This document shows positions 1 to 7,277 of a stretch of 64,000 bases of DNA, piece by piece; position 1 is the stretch's first letter; every line of letters begins with the position of its first letter. A program made the position numbers and the translations under genes. The notes under the pieces are model-generated. The model saw only the letters and a list, made by a program, of their open reading frames with translations. It ran no database searches and was not told the origin of the DNA. Location of the stretch: NCBI GenBank assembly GCA_016177735.1, contig JACOUS010000019.1:1-64000 (forward strand), written 5' to 3'. Source of the DNA: Ignavibacteriales bacterium. GTDB taxonomy: Bacteria; Bacteroidota; Ignavibacteria; Ignavibacteriales; Melioribacteraceae.

Positions 1-15
1 GACATCAACTAGATA

Positions 16-35
16 CCCCGCTGCTTGCGGCGGGG
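16..35. terminator. GC-rich hairpin after the first VOC gene
   Basis: CCCCGC at 16-21 pairs with GCGGGG at 30-35 across an 8-base loop, just past the stop codon of the minus-strand gene that ends at 40. No T-run follows on that strand, so it may be a weak terminator or 3'-end stabiliser. Confidence 0.45.
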
Positions 36-39
36 AGAT

Positions 40-531
40 TTATTGTTCTTTATACGCTTTTTCCAAATTAGCAATGTCAATTTTTTTCATCTGCAGTAAG
101 GCGCTCATTACTTTTTTCGATTTCTCTTTGTCTTTACCGTTGAGAAGTTCTGGTAACATCGCCGGAACAATCTGCCACGATAAACCGAATTTATCTTTCA
201 GCCATCCGCACTGTTGAGCCTTTTTATCGCCGCCCTCAGAAAGTTTTTCCCAGTAATAATTTATTTCTTCTTGCGATTCGCAATTGACAACAAATGAAAC
301 TGCTTCTGTGAATTTGAAATAAGGTCCGCCGTTGATAGCAGCAAACCGCTGCCCTTCGATTTCAAATTCCATTGTCATCACCATTCCTTCCGGTCTGCCG
401 GCAGCTTTCGAAGATTCTTCGTCGTAGCGGACAGCTTTTTTTATTTTGGAATCCTTAAAAACAGATGTATAAAAATTTACCGCCTCTTCGGCGTTGTTAT
501 CGAACCACAAAAACGGGGTTATCTTTTGCAT
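40..531 (-). CDS. VOC-family (PhnB / 3-demethylubiquinone methyltransferase-like) protein
   Basis: A 163-residue single-domain protein. Its opening ITPFLWFDNNAEEAVNFY is the hallmark of the PhnB-like branch of the vicinal-oxygen-chelate fold, once annotated as 3-demethylubiquinone-9 3-methyltransferase although most members have no proven activity. A second conserved block, FGLSWQIVP, lies near residue 116, and a helical tail (DKEKSKKVMSALLQMKK) is typical of this subfamily. The full metal triad of true glyoxalases is not obvious, so the substrate is unknown. It sits in a run of small minus-strand detoxification or stress genes. The family call is firm; the function is open. Confidence 0.85.
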   Translation of the reverse strand: MQKITPFLWFDNNAEEAVNFYTSVFKDSKIKKAVRYDEESSKAAGRPEGMVMTMEFEIEGQRFAAINGGPYFKFTEAVSFVVNCESQEEINYYWEKLSEGGDKKAQQCGWLKDKFGLSWQIVPAMLPELLNGKDKEKSKKVMSALLQMKKIDIANLEKAYKEQ

Positions 532-592
532 ATAATTTCCTTTCGATTTTTTTAAAATGATTATTCTTGATGCAGCTGCTTTTCTGTTTCAG

Positions 593-1102
593 TTATTTAA
601 CGATGGCAGAAAGTTTATCAATCGTTTGCTGCAAACCGGCAAGTGAATAAACATACATTTGTCCGGCAGTCCATTCATGTTCCGTGATTATAATTTCTGT
701 CATATCACATTTGAGTTTTTTAAACAGTGCTATAACGGTAAGTTCTTTCGGAAAATCGGGCGGCATACCTATTACCGAAGGTTCAAGCGGATTGCCCTCT
801 TTATCGGATAAAGATTGTGTGAATTCAAGACGTTCCCACTGAATGATTTTTTTATAAACACCGGAACTATAATGTTCAAATCCTCCCATCTCAGCCGGTG
901 CGCGCATACAAAAAATATATTTGCCTCCTTCGCGTAAATCAATTGTGCACGAAGGCGAAGTAAAACCTTCGGGTCCCCACCATTTGACAACATGATTCGG
1001 ATCCGTCCACGCTTTCCATACAAGATCGACCGGGGCATCGATTATCCGCTTTACAACAAGATCTATTTTCTTTGTGTAAGTAGAATTGTTTCCGTCTTTC
1101 AT
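593..1102 (-). CDS. SRPBCC / AHSA1-domain protein
   Basis: About 169 residues forming one START-like (SRPBCC, Aha1 C-terminal type) domain. It shows the family opening RIIDAPVDLVWKAW and the diagnostic WTDPNHVVKWWGPEGF, then the central GGKYIFCMRAP strand and the closing amphipathic helix. These proteins bind hydrophobic ligands in a deep cavity, and bacterial members are mostly uncharacterised. I place the start at 1102 rather than 1147 because a GAGGG Shine-Dalgarno lies about 9 bases upstream of that ATG and homology begins just after it. The next gene is a second SRPBCC protein. Confidence 0.85.
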   Translation of the reverse strand: MKDGNNSTYTKKIDLVVKRIIDAPVDLVWKAWTDPNHVVKWWGPEGFTSPSCTIDLREGGKYIFCMRAPAEMGGFEHYSSGVYKKIIQWERLEFTQSLSDKEGNPLEPSVIGMPPDFPKELTVIALFKKLKCDMTEIIITEHEWTAGQMYVYSLAGLQQTIDKLSAIVK

Positions 1103-1223
1103 TTCTTGCCCTCTTATTGTTAGATGTAGATTTGTAACGATAAACACGATAGCATGATAATTGAAAACCGTTTCATTTCAGCTCTTCGTTTTTTTTTAAC
1201 TGATAAATGAAATGGTTTGCCGG

Positions 1224-1673
1224 TTATTGTTCGCATAAATTTTTCAATGCACTCAATGCTTTGGGCCATGTTTCCTCAAACATTGATTTGTATTCGTCCG
1301 GAACATGCACATCGATTGTCAGTTCTGTTTTGCCGCCGCTTTCACTAAAAGAATAGTTCTCGAATGCCGGCGTCCATTTTTTTACTTCTTCGCTTGTTGT
1401 GTCGATAACCCCGTTATATATGAAACCGATGTGTTCGATGGAAATAAATTGATGCTTGATGTTCTCTTTTATTTTGCTGAGCATTCCTTTTGCATTACTC
1501 TCGTCGTCCGAGGTCAGGAAACGAATCTCGCTCCCTTTTTCCCAACTCCCTTTATAGCAAGAACCCTCATCAAATGGTTTTGTCCACGCGCGGTATGTTT
1601 TATCGGCGAGCATTGTATCCCATACTTTTTGCTTATCCGCATTTATGATAATTGAAAAACATAATGTGTTCAT
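1224..1673 (-). CDS. SRPBCC-domain protein (second copy)
   Basis: A 149-residue SRPBCC protein of the type often annotated as an ATPase or activator of Hsp90 homologue. The N-terminal FSIIINADKQKVWDTM matches the usual ligand-binding-fold opening, and the C-terminal helix ends FEETWPKALSALKNLCE. It lies about 120 bases upstream of the previous SRPBCC gene on the same strand but is a divergent relative, not a recent duplicate. The ATG at 1673 is supported by a purine-rich AAGGAG just upstream. The physiological ligand cannot be told from sequence. Confidence 0.85.
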   Translation of the reverse strand: MNTLCFSIIINADKQKVWDTMLADKTYRAWTKPFDEGSCYKGSWEKGSEIRFLTSDDESNAKGMLSKIKENIKHQFISIEHIGFIYNGVIDTTSEEVKKWTPAFENYSFSESGGKTELTIDVHVPDEYKSMFEETWPKALSALKNLCEQ

Positions 1674-1800
1674 AATTAACTCCTTGTTAAAGTTGTCTAA
1701 ATTTTAACAGCGCAATTATGTTATGATTTTTTACAATCTCTGGAAAAGTAAAAGTATTTTTTACGGAGAGGGGCATGATATTTTTTTATTCGAAACCATA

Positions 1801-2355
1801 CTACAACAATTCATAAGAAAGAAGAACAACGCCGCTCTTAAATATTTTTGTCTCCGTTAGTTTTAAATCGAGTTTCTGTTTTAAACCGCCGAATAATGTT
1901 GTGCCGCTTCCGATTGCAACCGGATCGATCATAATTTGAAATCCGTCTATCAACCCGGCATCTGCAAATTGTGCCGCAATGCTTCCGCTGCCGAGTATCG
2001 TCATATCTTTTCCGTTTGTTTTCTTCAAACGTTTCATCTCATCAACAATATTTCCGCCGATTACTTTTGTGTTATTCCATTCTGCTTTTTTCATCGTGTT
2101 TGAAAAAACAATCTTCTCGGATTTATTCATTCCCTTCGCAGTTCCCGGAAACATTTCCGCAGCCATCGGAGTGTGCCAGAAACCGTACATCATCTCGTAA
2201 GTTCTTCTGCCAAAGAGAAGAATGTTCCCGGCTTTCAGCGAATCATCCGAATATTTAGATTCTTCGCCTCCGTGTCTGTGCCAGCTTATATCGTGATCTG
2301 GTCCTTCAAAGAAACCGTTAAGTGTTGTGAAATTAAATACGGTCAGCTTTCTCAT
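1801..2355 (-). CDS. Dihydrofolate reductase-like / RibD C-terminal domain protein
   Basis: About 184 residues with the RibD C-terminal (dihydrofolate-reductase-like) fold. It begins RKLTVFNFTTLNGFFEG, includes GNILLFGRRTYEMMYGFW, and has the NADPH-site block GKDMTILGSGSIAAQF, closing with VLLSYEL. Such YyaP/YwjB-type proteins are assumed to be NAD(P)H-dependent reductases, but the substrate is unknown. The upstream extension to 2409 looks spurious: GGGA lies 6 bases before the ATG at 2355, and conservation starts there. Confidence 0.85.
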   Translation of the reverse strand: MRKLTVFNFTTLNGFFEGPDHDISWHRHGGEESKYSDDSLKAGNILLFGRRTYEMMYGFWHTPMAAEMFPGTAKGMNKSEKIVFSNTMKKAEWNNTKVIGGNIVDEMKRLKKTNGKDMTILGSGSIAAQFADAGLIDGFQIMIDPVAIGSGTTLFGGLKQKLDLKLTETKIFKSGVVLLSYELL

Positions 2356-2411
2356 ATTCATTCCCGAAAATCTTTTATTGATTGTTCTTCGGTTAATAGT
2401 GTTTAACAAAA

Positions 2412-2471
2412 CCCTCTGCGATCTTTGCTTGAAATCCGCCGCCGCGGATTAGCAGCTGAGCTCGCAGAGGG
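2412..2471. repeat. Nested inverted repeat between two minus-strand genes
   Basis: An outer 10-bp perfect arm pair, CCCTCTGCGA (2412-2421) and TCGCAGAGGG (2462-2471), encloses an inner 7-bp hairpin, AATCCGC (2433-2439) and GCGGATT (2444-2450). RNA from either strand could fold into a long two-stem structure. There is no clear T-run, so a terminator role is uncertain; a dispersed palindromic element is the other option. Confidence 0.6.
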
Positions 2472-2493
2472 AATAACAGATACTAATTTGTGA

Positions 2494-2919
2494 TTACTTT
2501 TTATGCGTATAACTTATCATCCATTGTACACCAAACTTATCTGCAAACGAACCGAAGTAAGCGCCCCAAAACTGATCTTGCATCGGCATTTCAATTTTTC
2601 CGCCGACAGATAAGGCATTAAAAATTCTATCGGCTTCGTTTTTAGTTTCTGTTTCAAGCGAGATATAATAGTTATTACCAACTGTCAGTTTCTGCCCCAA
2701 TGATTCCAATGCATCTGTTGCCATCAAAGTTATGTTCTTGCCGATTGGAAGTGCGATATGCATAATTTTATTTTGTGCTTCGGGCGGCATTTTATCTCCT
2801 TCGGACATATCTTTAAAACGAAAGATAGTGGTAAACTCGCCGCCGAAAACTGATTTATAAAAATTGAATGCTTCTTCCGTAGTGCCGTTAAAGTTTAAGT
2901 ATGGATTTACCTTCAGCAT
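2494..2919 (-). CDS. VOC-family (PhnB-like) protein
   Basis: About 141 residues, another PhnB-like glyoxalase/bleomycin-resistance fold protein. NPYLNFNGTTEEAFNFYKSV is the family opening, FKDMSEGDKMPPEAQNKIMH the central loop, and WGAYFGSFADKFGVQWMIS the C-terminal motif found in nearly all members. I use the ATG at 2919, two codons inside the longest frame, because GGGAG sits 6 bases before it. It is distinct in sequence from the VOC gene at 40-531, so the cluster holds two separate subfamilies. Substrate unknown. Confidence 0.87.
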   Translation of the reverse strand: MLKVNPYLNFNGTTEEAFNFYKSVFGGEFTTIFRFKDMSEGDKMPPEAQNKIMHIALPIGKNITLMATDALESLGQKLTVGNNYYISLETETKNEADRIFNALSVGGKIEMPMQDQFWGAYFGSFADKFGVQWMISYTHKK

Positions 2920-3010
2920 ATACAACTCCCTATATTTTTATTGATAATTATTTTAAAAAGTTAAATCGTCTTTGCCGGTTTGATTGGTAGTCTTTCTTCT
3001 TCTCCATTTT

Positions 3011-3529
3011 TCACTCCGGCGATTTTTTATCCAGTACAAGGCAAATATCTTTTAATTGATGAACATGTCTTTGTGTGTGCAAAGAAACAAAATGTACTGC
3101 TTCTAATCTTGTCAGAGCGCCAAGTACAGGTAATTCTAAAGCCATTGTTTTTGTCAGATCATATTTCACAATCACTTGTTTCATTCCCTCTTTGATATTT
3201 TCCAACGAGGTTAACAAATAATCCTTTTTATAATCCTTCTTTTCCGGAGTTACAATATCTTGAGCGGTCATTTTCGTACTAAAATCTAATAAGAATGCCC
3301 TGAAATTTTCTACCAAAGCATCGGGCTCCCTTTCTGTTTCTTTGACCGGTCCGTTTAATAATTCAACAAATTTAGAACCGGATATAATCAAGTGCCTCGC
3401 AAGCTGACCGGCAGTCCAGCTTCCTTCAAATGGAACAGTGTTAATTTCATTTTCATTCAAAGATGAAATACGGTCAACCAGTTCGTTAAAGGTGCTCTCA
3501 ATTTCTATTACAAGATCGTTTGTCTTCAT
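3011..3529 (-). CDS. DinB / YfiT-like putative metal-dependent hydrolase
   Basis: A 172-residue four-helix-bundle protein of the DinB-2 family. The first metal-ligand region reads GSWTAGQLARHLIISGS (His46), and the C-terminal helix carries the paired histidines of HTQRHVHQL; together these make the usual three-His site. Related proteins include thiol-S-transferases and damage-induced proteins, but most have no known substrate. The gene is divergent from the GlxA-type regulator at 3661, with about 130 bases between starts, so it could be that regulator's target; this is inference from position. Confidence 0.82.
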   Translation of the reverse strand: MKTNDLVIEIESTFNELVDRISSLNENEINTVPFEGSWTAGQLARHLIISGSKFVELLNGPVKETEREPDALVENFRAFLLDFSTKMTAQDIVTPEKKDYKKDYLLTSLENIKEGMKQVIVKYDLTKTMALELPVLGALTRLEAVHFVSLHTQRHVHQLKDICLVLDKKSPE

Positions 3530-3660
3530 TTTTTTGCCTTAATGTTTATTATAAAATTAAAGCGGCTTTTTGTAATACAGAGTGTGTAATTACGACAATC
3601 TAAGGGGTTGATTGCGACCAGATGCTTTTTTAAGTTAGAATTAAAAAGCAAAGTAGCTTT

Positions 3661-4638
3661 ATGAAAAATATATCAATATTAGTCCCTTTTGGTGTACGTT
3701 TAAACAGTATCGAAATTCCGCGTCATGCTTTTGAAGAAGTGAACAAGATTCTAACCGCACAAAATAAGCCGCCGGTTTTTAATATTCAGTTTGTCGGATT
3801 AGCCGATGAAATAAAACTGAACGACGGTTTATATAAAATATCTCCTAATCAATTAATAAAAGATGTTGAGAAAACAGACCTAATAATTGTACCGGCATTG
3901 CAAGAAGATGTGGGAGAAAATTTGAAACTAAATCTGGAATTTATTCCGTGGATAGTTAAGCAATACAAAAGCGGTGCAGAGGTTGCAAGTTTGTGTGTTG
4001 GTGCTTTTCTGCTTGCGGCAACCGGTCTGTTGAACGGAAAAAATTGTTCAACACATTGGCGGGCTGCAAATAAGTTTAGAAATTTTTTTCCGCAAGTGAA
4101 TCTTGTTGTCGATAAAATTATGACCGATGAAAAAGGAATCTATTCAAGCGGCGGCGCATTTTCTTCGGCAAACCTGGTTTTATACCTCATTGAAAAATAT
4201 GCCGGGCGCGATGCGGCAATTCATTGTTCCAAAATTTTTCAAATAGATATTGAACGCGGCAGTCAATCACCGTTTATTATTTTTAAGGGGCAAAAAGAAC
4301 ACGATGACGAAACCATAAAGAGTGCACAAGAGTTTATAGAAAATAATTTTAAAGAGAAGATTACCGTCGATCACTTATCGGAAAAATTCAGGATCGGTCG
4401 TAGAACATTTGAACGCAGATTTAGAGCCGCCACTTTTAATTCCGTAGTCGAATACATGCAGAGAGTAAAAATTGAAGCCGCCAAAAAACAGCTCGAGCTT
4501 GGCAGAAAAACAATCAACGAAGTTATGTTCGGTGTCGGCTACACGGATACAAAATCATTCCGGGATGTATTCAAAAAAATTACCGGCATGTCTCCCGTAG
4601 ATTACCGTAAAAAATATAACAAGGAAGCTGCACAGTGA
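3661..4638 (+). CDS. GlxA-family AraC-type transcriptional regulator
   Basis: A 325-residue regulator with an N-terminal DJ-1/PfpI-like domain (about 1-190) and a C-terminal AraC double helix-turn-helix (about 215-320). The nucleophile-elbow region reads ASLCVGAFLLAATGLLNG, followed by CSTHW, as in GlxA/FtrA relatives that use this domain for sensing rather than catalysis. The DNA-binding part shows FRIGRRTFERRFRAAT, VGYTDTKSFRDVFKKITGMS and PVDYRK, standard AraC signatures. The inducer is unknown. It stands at the head of its own transcript and faces away from the stress-gene cluster. Confidence 0.88.
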   Translation: MKNISILVPFGVRLNSIEIPRHAFEEVNKILTAQNKPPVFNIQFVGLADEIKLNDGLYKISPNQLIKDVEKTDLIIVPALQEDVGENLKLNLEFIPWIVKQYKSGAEVASLCVGAFLLAATGLLNGKNCSTHWRAANKFRNFFPQVNLVVDKIMTDEKGIYSSGGAFSSANLVLYLIEKYAGRDAAIHCSKIFQIDIERGSQSPFIIFKGQKEHDDETIKSAQEFIENNFKEKITVDHLSEKFRIGRRTFERRFRAATFNSVVEYMQRVKIEAAKKQLELGRKTINEVMFGVGYTDTKSFRDVFKKITGMSPVDYRKKYNKEAAQ

Positions 4639-4679
4639 TTTTAATTTTTCGAGGGACAGATTTTAAGTGATGGAAATAG

Positions 4680-4951
4680 TTAATTTTTTCTAAGACCGGG
4701 TTCTATTATTCTATAAAAAGTTGATATCTGAATATCACTTTTGCCGGCTTCTATTCTCGAAATATAACTTTTCTTTGTCCCGGTTTTTTAGGCAAGTTGT
4801 TCTTGTGTCAGCTTTGCCTTTGTTCTTTCTTCTCTTAGCATTTCATCCAAACGGAATGATATTGAATCTGCTTCGAATTTATCGCGGCGTTTACTTCCCT
4901 TTTTACAGTACTGTTTATCTAAGTGTTCTCAAACGTGGTTATCTTTTTCAT
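4680..4951 (-). pseudogene. Decayed HigA-type (XRE helix-turn-helix) antitoxin
   Basis: Reading the minus strand from the ATG at 4951 gives MKKITTFENT, then a loss of one base near 4920. The next frame continues DKQYCKKGSKRRDKFEAD and runs into the helix-turn-helix LREERTKAKLTQEQLA. There a TAA at 4788-4790 replaces the usual Glu codon, and the same frame resumes KTGTKKSYISRIEAGKSDIQ. The order and motifs match Bacteroidota HigA antitoxins of about 90-100 residues. One frameshift plus one nonsense codon mark it as inactive unless the sequence is wrong. The open frame on the opposite strand (4721-5035) is a shadow. Confidence 0.75.
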
Positions 4952-5031
4952 TTCTTATTTCTTTCCGGCTTTTCTAAAAAATATTCCTTTTTAAATTTTA
5001 GTCCATGCCACAATTTGTTTTTGATAACCAA
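4948..5031 (-). pseudogene. Remnant of a HigB/RelE-type toxin C-terminus
   Basis: Just upstream of the broken antitoxin, and ending at a TGA that overlaps its ATG in the usual ATGA arrangement, a short minus-strand frame reads LVIKNKLWHGLK then KKEYFLEK. This recalls the last strand and tail of HigB-like toxins (LVIATHG, then a lysine-rich helix with EYF). The rest of the toxin is missing. The call rests on position and a few residues. Confidence 0.45.
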
Positions 5032-5112
5032 TTAAAGAGCAATCTCAAAAGTTTTTTTGAAGTACAAACACTTATAACCGAGCTGCATCAAGTTTGTAAC
5101 GATGTGGGGGTA

Positions 5113-5160
5113 CTATCTTAAGAAGATCAAAGTTGATCACTCATATTATCTTAAGATAAT
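5113..5160. repeat. Compound palindrome between the small ORF and the higBA relic
   Basis: A perfect 16-bp palindrome (5145-5160, ATTATCTTAAGATAAT) and a related copy of its core (5113-5122, CTATCTTAAG) flank a second perfect inverted repeat, GATCAA-ag-TTGATC (5125-5138). The block lies at the 3' end of the operon that runs down from 6906. It could act as a terminator or bind a dimeric protein. It contains the stop codon of the 40-codon gene. Confidence 0.6.
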
Positions 5161-5268
5161 ATTTACCCCATCATAGTTATTAATAGAAATACTTATTATT
5201 TCTATGTTGAGCGCCTCTGTTAGCTCCAATAGGAATTTTAATTCCAGTATTAACTCTTCAATTGTCAT
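5146..5268 (-). CDS. Small 40-residue protein translationally coupled to the preceding gene
   Basis: A 40-codon frame whose ATG (5266-5268) overlaps the TGA of the 260-residue gene as ATGA, the usual sign of translational coupling. It reads MTIEELILELKFLLELTEAL and then a beta-like second half ending DGVNIILR. The first half is a leucine-rich amphipathic helix. No family is recognised. Its stop codon lies inside a palindrome. It may be a true small partner of the two genes upstream or the stump of a longer protein. Confidence 0.5.
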   Translation of the reverse strand: MTIEELILELKFLLELTEALNIEIISISINNYDGVNIILR

Positions 5269-6047
5269 ACGGTTTTAAATTTGATTACAACTTCACTAAA
5301 CAAATTGCTGTTTGATGTTGATTGTGAAGGTGTTGCAACTATTCTTACTTTTTGCATCAAAGCAGAAACATCAGCGCTGCCTTTAAGAGAAGCTCTGTCA
5401 ATTATTAGTGTTTTTTGTTTTGAAACCGGGTCAAGAATTTCTTGTATTTTTATTCCCTTTAGTTCTACTTCTTTTACTTGCATGATTTGTTTTGTGGTGA
5501 AACCGGTTTTGCCCGGTGCTGCTCTCTTTTTTGTTGAGCTTTCTTGAGGTAACTCTGCTATATCACTTTGGTATAAACTTGATAGTTCTAATTTTGCCCG
5601 GATTTCCCCGGAATCGACCATTAGCCTAACCATTTCGGATTTGTTAATAAGCTGCCGCAGTTTTTCTTTTTTCTCATCAGCTAAAAGCTCGATTGTTTTT
5701 TGTTCTAAAATTGCCGCGCCGGAATTGGTTAGTTTATTTTTCTCGATCCCTTTTTCAACATCGAAATCTTTTACAACCTCTTTAATTGAAGTCATGAGAT
5801 CACCCGTAATCTGTATTTTGTCTTTAATAGATACCCCGAATATTTTTATTTCCTTTTCGTTGATCTCATCATCACTAATGTATAACTCTTTGAACTGCCG
5901 GCTGGATAAACTAAGTGCTTTTTCAAACTCCGAATATTTTTCCAACTGATAATTTTGAGCACTTAAAACCGCATCAAATGTTTCGTGCAAAAGTTGAGAA
6001 ACAAATTCCGCGAATCCAAGGCTGACTTTATCGAAATTATTATCCAT
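5265..6047 (-). CDS. Unrecognised protein, shorter member of a paralogous pair
   Basis: 260 residues, no signal peptide and no membrane segment. It is clearly paralogous to the gene just upstream. Both start MDN, share a helical N-terminus (here FAEFVSQLLHETFDAVLSA), have a mid-C-terminal strand pair (MVRLMVDSGEIRAKLELSS, about 139-157) and end on a near-identical strand (EVVIKFKT against RVLIRFKT). The middle is charged and helix-rich. The gap to the upstream gene is only 4 bases and a 40-codon gene overlaps its stop, so the three form one translation unit. I do not recognise a function; a cytoplasmic structural or adaptor role is possible. Confidence 0.7.
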   Translation of the reverse strand: MDNNFDKVSLGFAEFVSQLLHETFDAVLSAQNYQLEKYSEFEKALSLSSRQFKELYISDDEINEKEIKIFGVSIKDKIQITGDLMTSIKEVVKDFDVEKGIEKNKLTNSGAAILEQKTIELLADEKKEKLRQLINKSEMVRLMVDSGEIRAKLELSSLYQSDIAELPQESSTKKRAAPGKTGFTTKQIMQVKEVELKGIKIQEILDPVSKQKTLIIDRASLKGSADVSALMQKVRIVATPSQSTSNSNLFSEVVIKFKTV

Positions 6048-6051
6048 GATA

Positions 6052-6906
6052 TTAACCGTTTAAAGGCGCGTAATCTGTTTTGAATCTGATAAGCACTCTG
6101 CCAAAAATATCAACGCGGGTGCCGCTGGAATCTCTTTGATAAGATTTTGCGGTATTTATCGTAACTGTTTTATTCTTTGTTTTGTTTTTACTTTTGAAGA
6201 GACCAATTATACCGGCAGCTTTAACGGCTTTTGATTTATCAATTGTCTTTTGAGAATCCGATGATTCACTGCCGCTGCTTGAGTTATTCCATGTCGAAAA
6301 AGTTATTTTAGTTTCTACTTCTCCTTCCGTTACCACCAAGCGCATCATACCTTGTTTAGCCATATTCTGTAATAGCCCATATTTGTTTGAAGCTATTAGT
6401 GCCGCGATGGATTGTTGAATAGCCTGATATGTTGGAATTTTAGCTTGCACGGTAGAATTAAAATCTTTAACGGCATTTAAATTTGCTTGTAGATTTGAGT
6501 CTTTAACTTTATCCGCTAAACTTGTAACCGCCGGTCCAACTGCATTAATTAAACCGCCCCACCATGTGTCGGAAGTTGCAGATGTACCTACTGTAATCGG
6601 TTTGGCAGTAGTGCTGGGATTCTCCAATGCATTCAAGGCGTTTTTCAAATCGTCGCCGTCCAATTTAGGCAGTTCATACTTCAACAAAAAATCGGAGACA
6701 TCCGAAAAGCTTACGCCGTCCACAGTATTGTTTATATATGTTGATAAGTCTTGTGTGAGAGAATTTACGAATGAAGAATAAGCTTCCATTTGCTCGATGT
6801 GGGCATCCAACAAGGAGTCGAAAACTCCGGTTACGAGTTCCTTTGTAAACTCGGTAAATGGTATATCTCCAAATCTTGCTGCTGTATCAATTGCGTAATT
6901 ATCCAT
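6052..6906 (-). CDS. Unrecognised protein, longer member of a paralogous pair
   Basis: 284 residues, first gene of a three-gene unit, with AGGAG 8 bases before its ATG. The N-terminal 60 residues are helical (FTEFTKELVTGVFDSLLDAH). A linker with WWGGLINAVGPAVTSLADK (about 115-133) follows, then a helical core, and then a beta-rich end with GMMRLVVTEGEVETKITFST (about 186-205), a Ser/Lys-rich loop (about 208-250) and RVLIRFKTDYAPL. There is no signal peptide. Both ends match the 260-residue neighbour, so the pair arose by duplication and diverged in the middle. No family name can be given; no secretion or phage structural genes are nearby. Confidence 0.7.
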   Translation of the reverse strand: MDNYAIDTAARFGDIPFTEFTKELVTGVFDSLLDAHIEQMEAYSSFVNSLTQDLSTYINNTVDGVSFSDVSDFLLKYELPKLDGDDLKNALNALENPSTTAKPITVGTSATSDTWWGGLINAVGPAVTSLADKVKDSNLQANLNAVKDFNSTVQAKIPTYQAIQQSIAALIASNKYGLLQNMAKQGMMRLVVTEGEVETKITFSTWNNSSSGSESSDSQKTIDKSKAVKAAGIIGLFKSKNKTKNKTVTINTAKSYQRDSSGTRVDIFGRVLIRFKTDYAPLNG

Positions 6907-7084
6907 AATGTAAACTCCTTATTTATTTTGTGCCTACTCTATTTAGTTAAGGCTTTTCGGCATCCGCCTTTTTGAAATATTATTGATTACTTGAAATGGA
7001 GTACATTACATTTTTTCACATCTACAACTTTAGGAAAACCAATTCAGTTTAATAAAGAAGAAACGGAGGATGTTGTTTTTAAGC

Positions 7085-7122
7085 GCTGCCCAGAATTTAC
7101 CCGCCGTTTGTTGGCGGGCAGC
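7085..7122. repeat. Intergenic hairpin element (copy 1 of a dispersed repeat)
   Basis: The segment holds two overlapping inverted repeats, GCTGCCC (7085-7091) with GGGCAGC (7116-7122) and CCCGCC (7100-7105) with GGCGGG (7113-7118). The core TTTACCCGCCG (7096-7106) plus TTGGCGGGCA (7111-7120) recurs with small changes at 60555-60579. Beyond this, the 6907-7277 gap holds only AT-rich sequence and the cassette-end repeat at 7265. Confidence 0.6.
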
Positions 7123-7264
7123 AATGCCAATTAATTGCAACACTTTATTATTTATAAAAATGTTTCTTAGAACAATCAGCCTTTAAAGTCAACTTAATTT
7201 TGTAAATACAATTTTATAATCACACAAATGCCGCACTGAAAAACGCTGTTCGGTTGAGCGGCTT

Positions 7265-7274
7265 GTTATAGCGC
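7265..7274. repeat. Right-end copy of a 10-bp inverted repeat flanking the OLD-family gene
   Basis: GTTATAGCGC lies 3 bases beyond the stop codon of the minus-strand gene at 7278; its exact reverse complement is at 9080-9089 on the other side. Read on the minus strand it becomes GCGCTATAACAAGCCGC, which resembles the first half of an integron attC site. The matching second half is not evident. Confidence 0.4.
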
Positions 7275-7277
7275 TAC

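Noticed and set aside
4721-5035. A 104-codon open frame on the plus strand
   Set aside because: It is antisense to the decayed HigA/HigB sequence, has a Phe/Leu-rich composition typical of a shadow frame and no ribosome site.
5146-6906. The paralogous pair as contractile-injection or type VI components
   Set aside because: No sheath, tube, baseplate or ATPase genes in the window, and no motif I can tie to those families.
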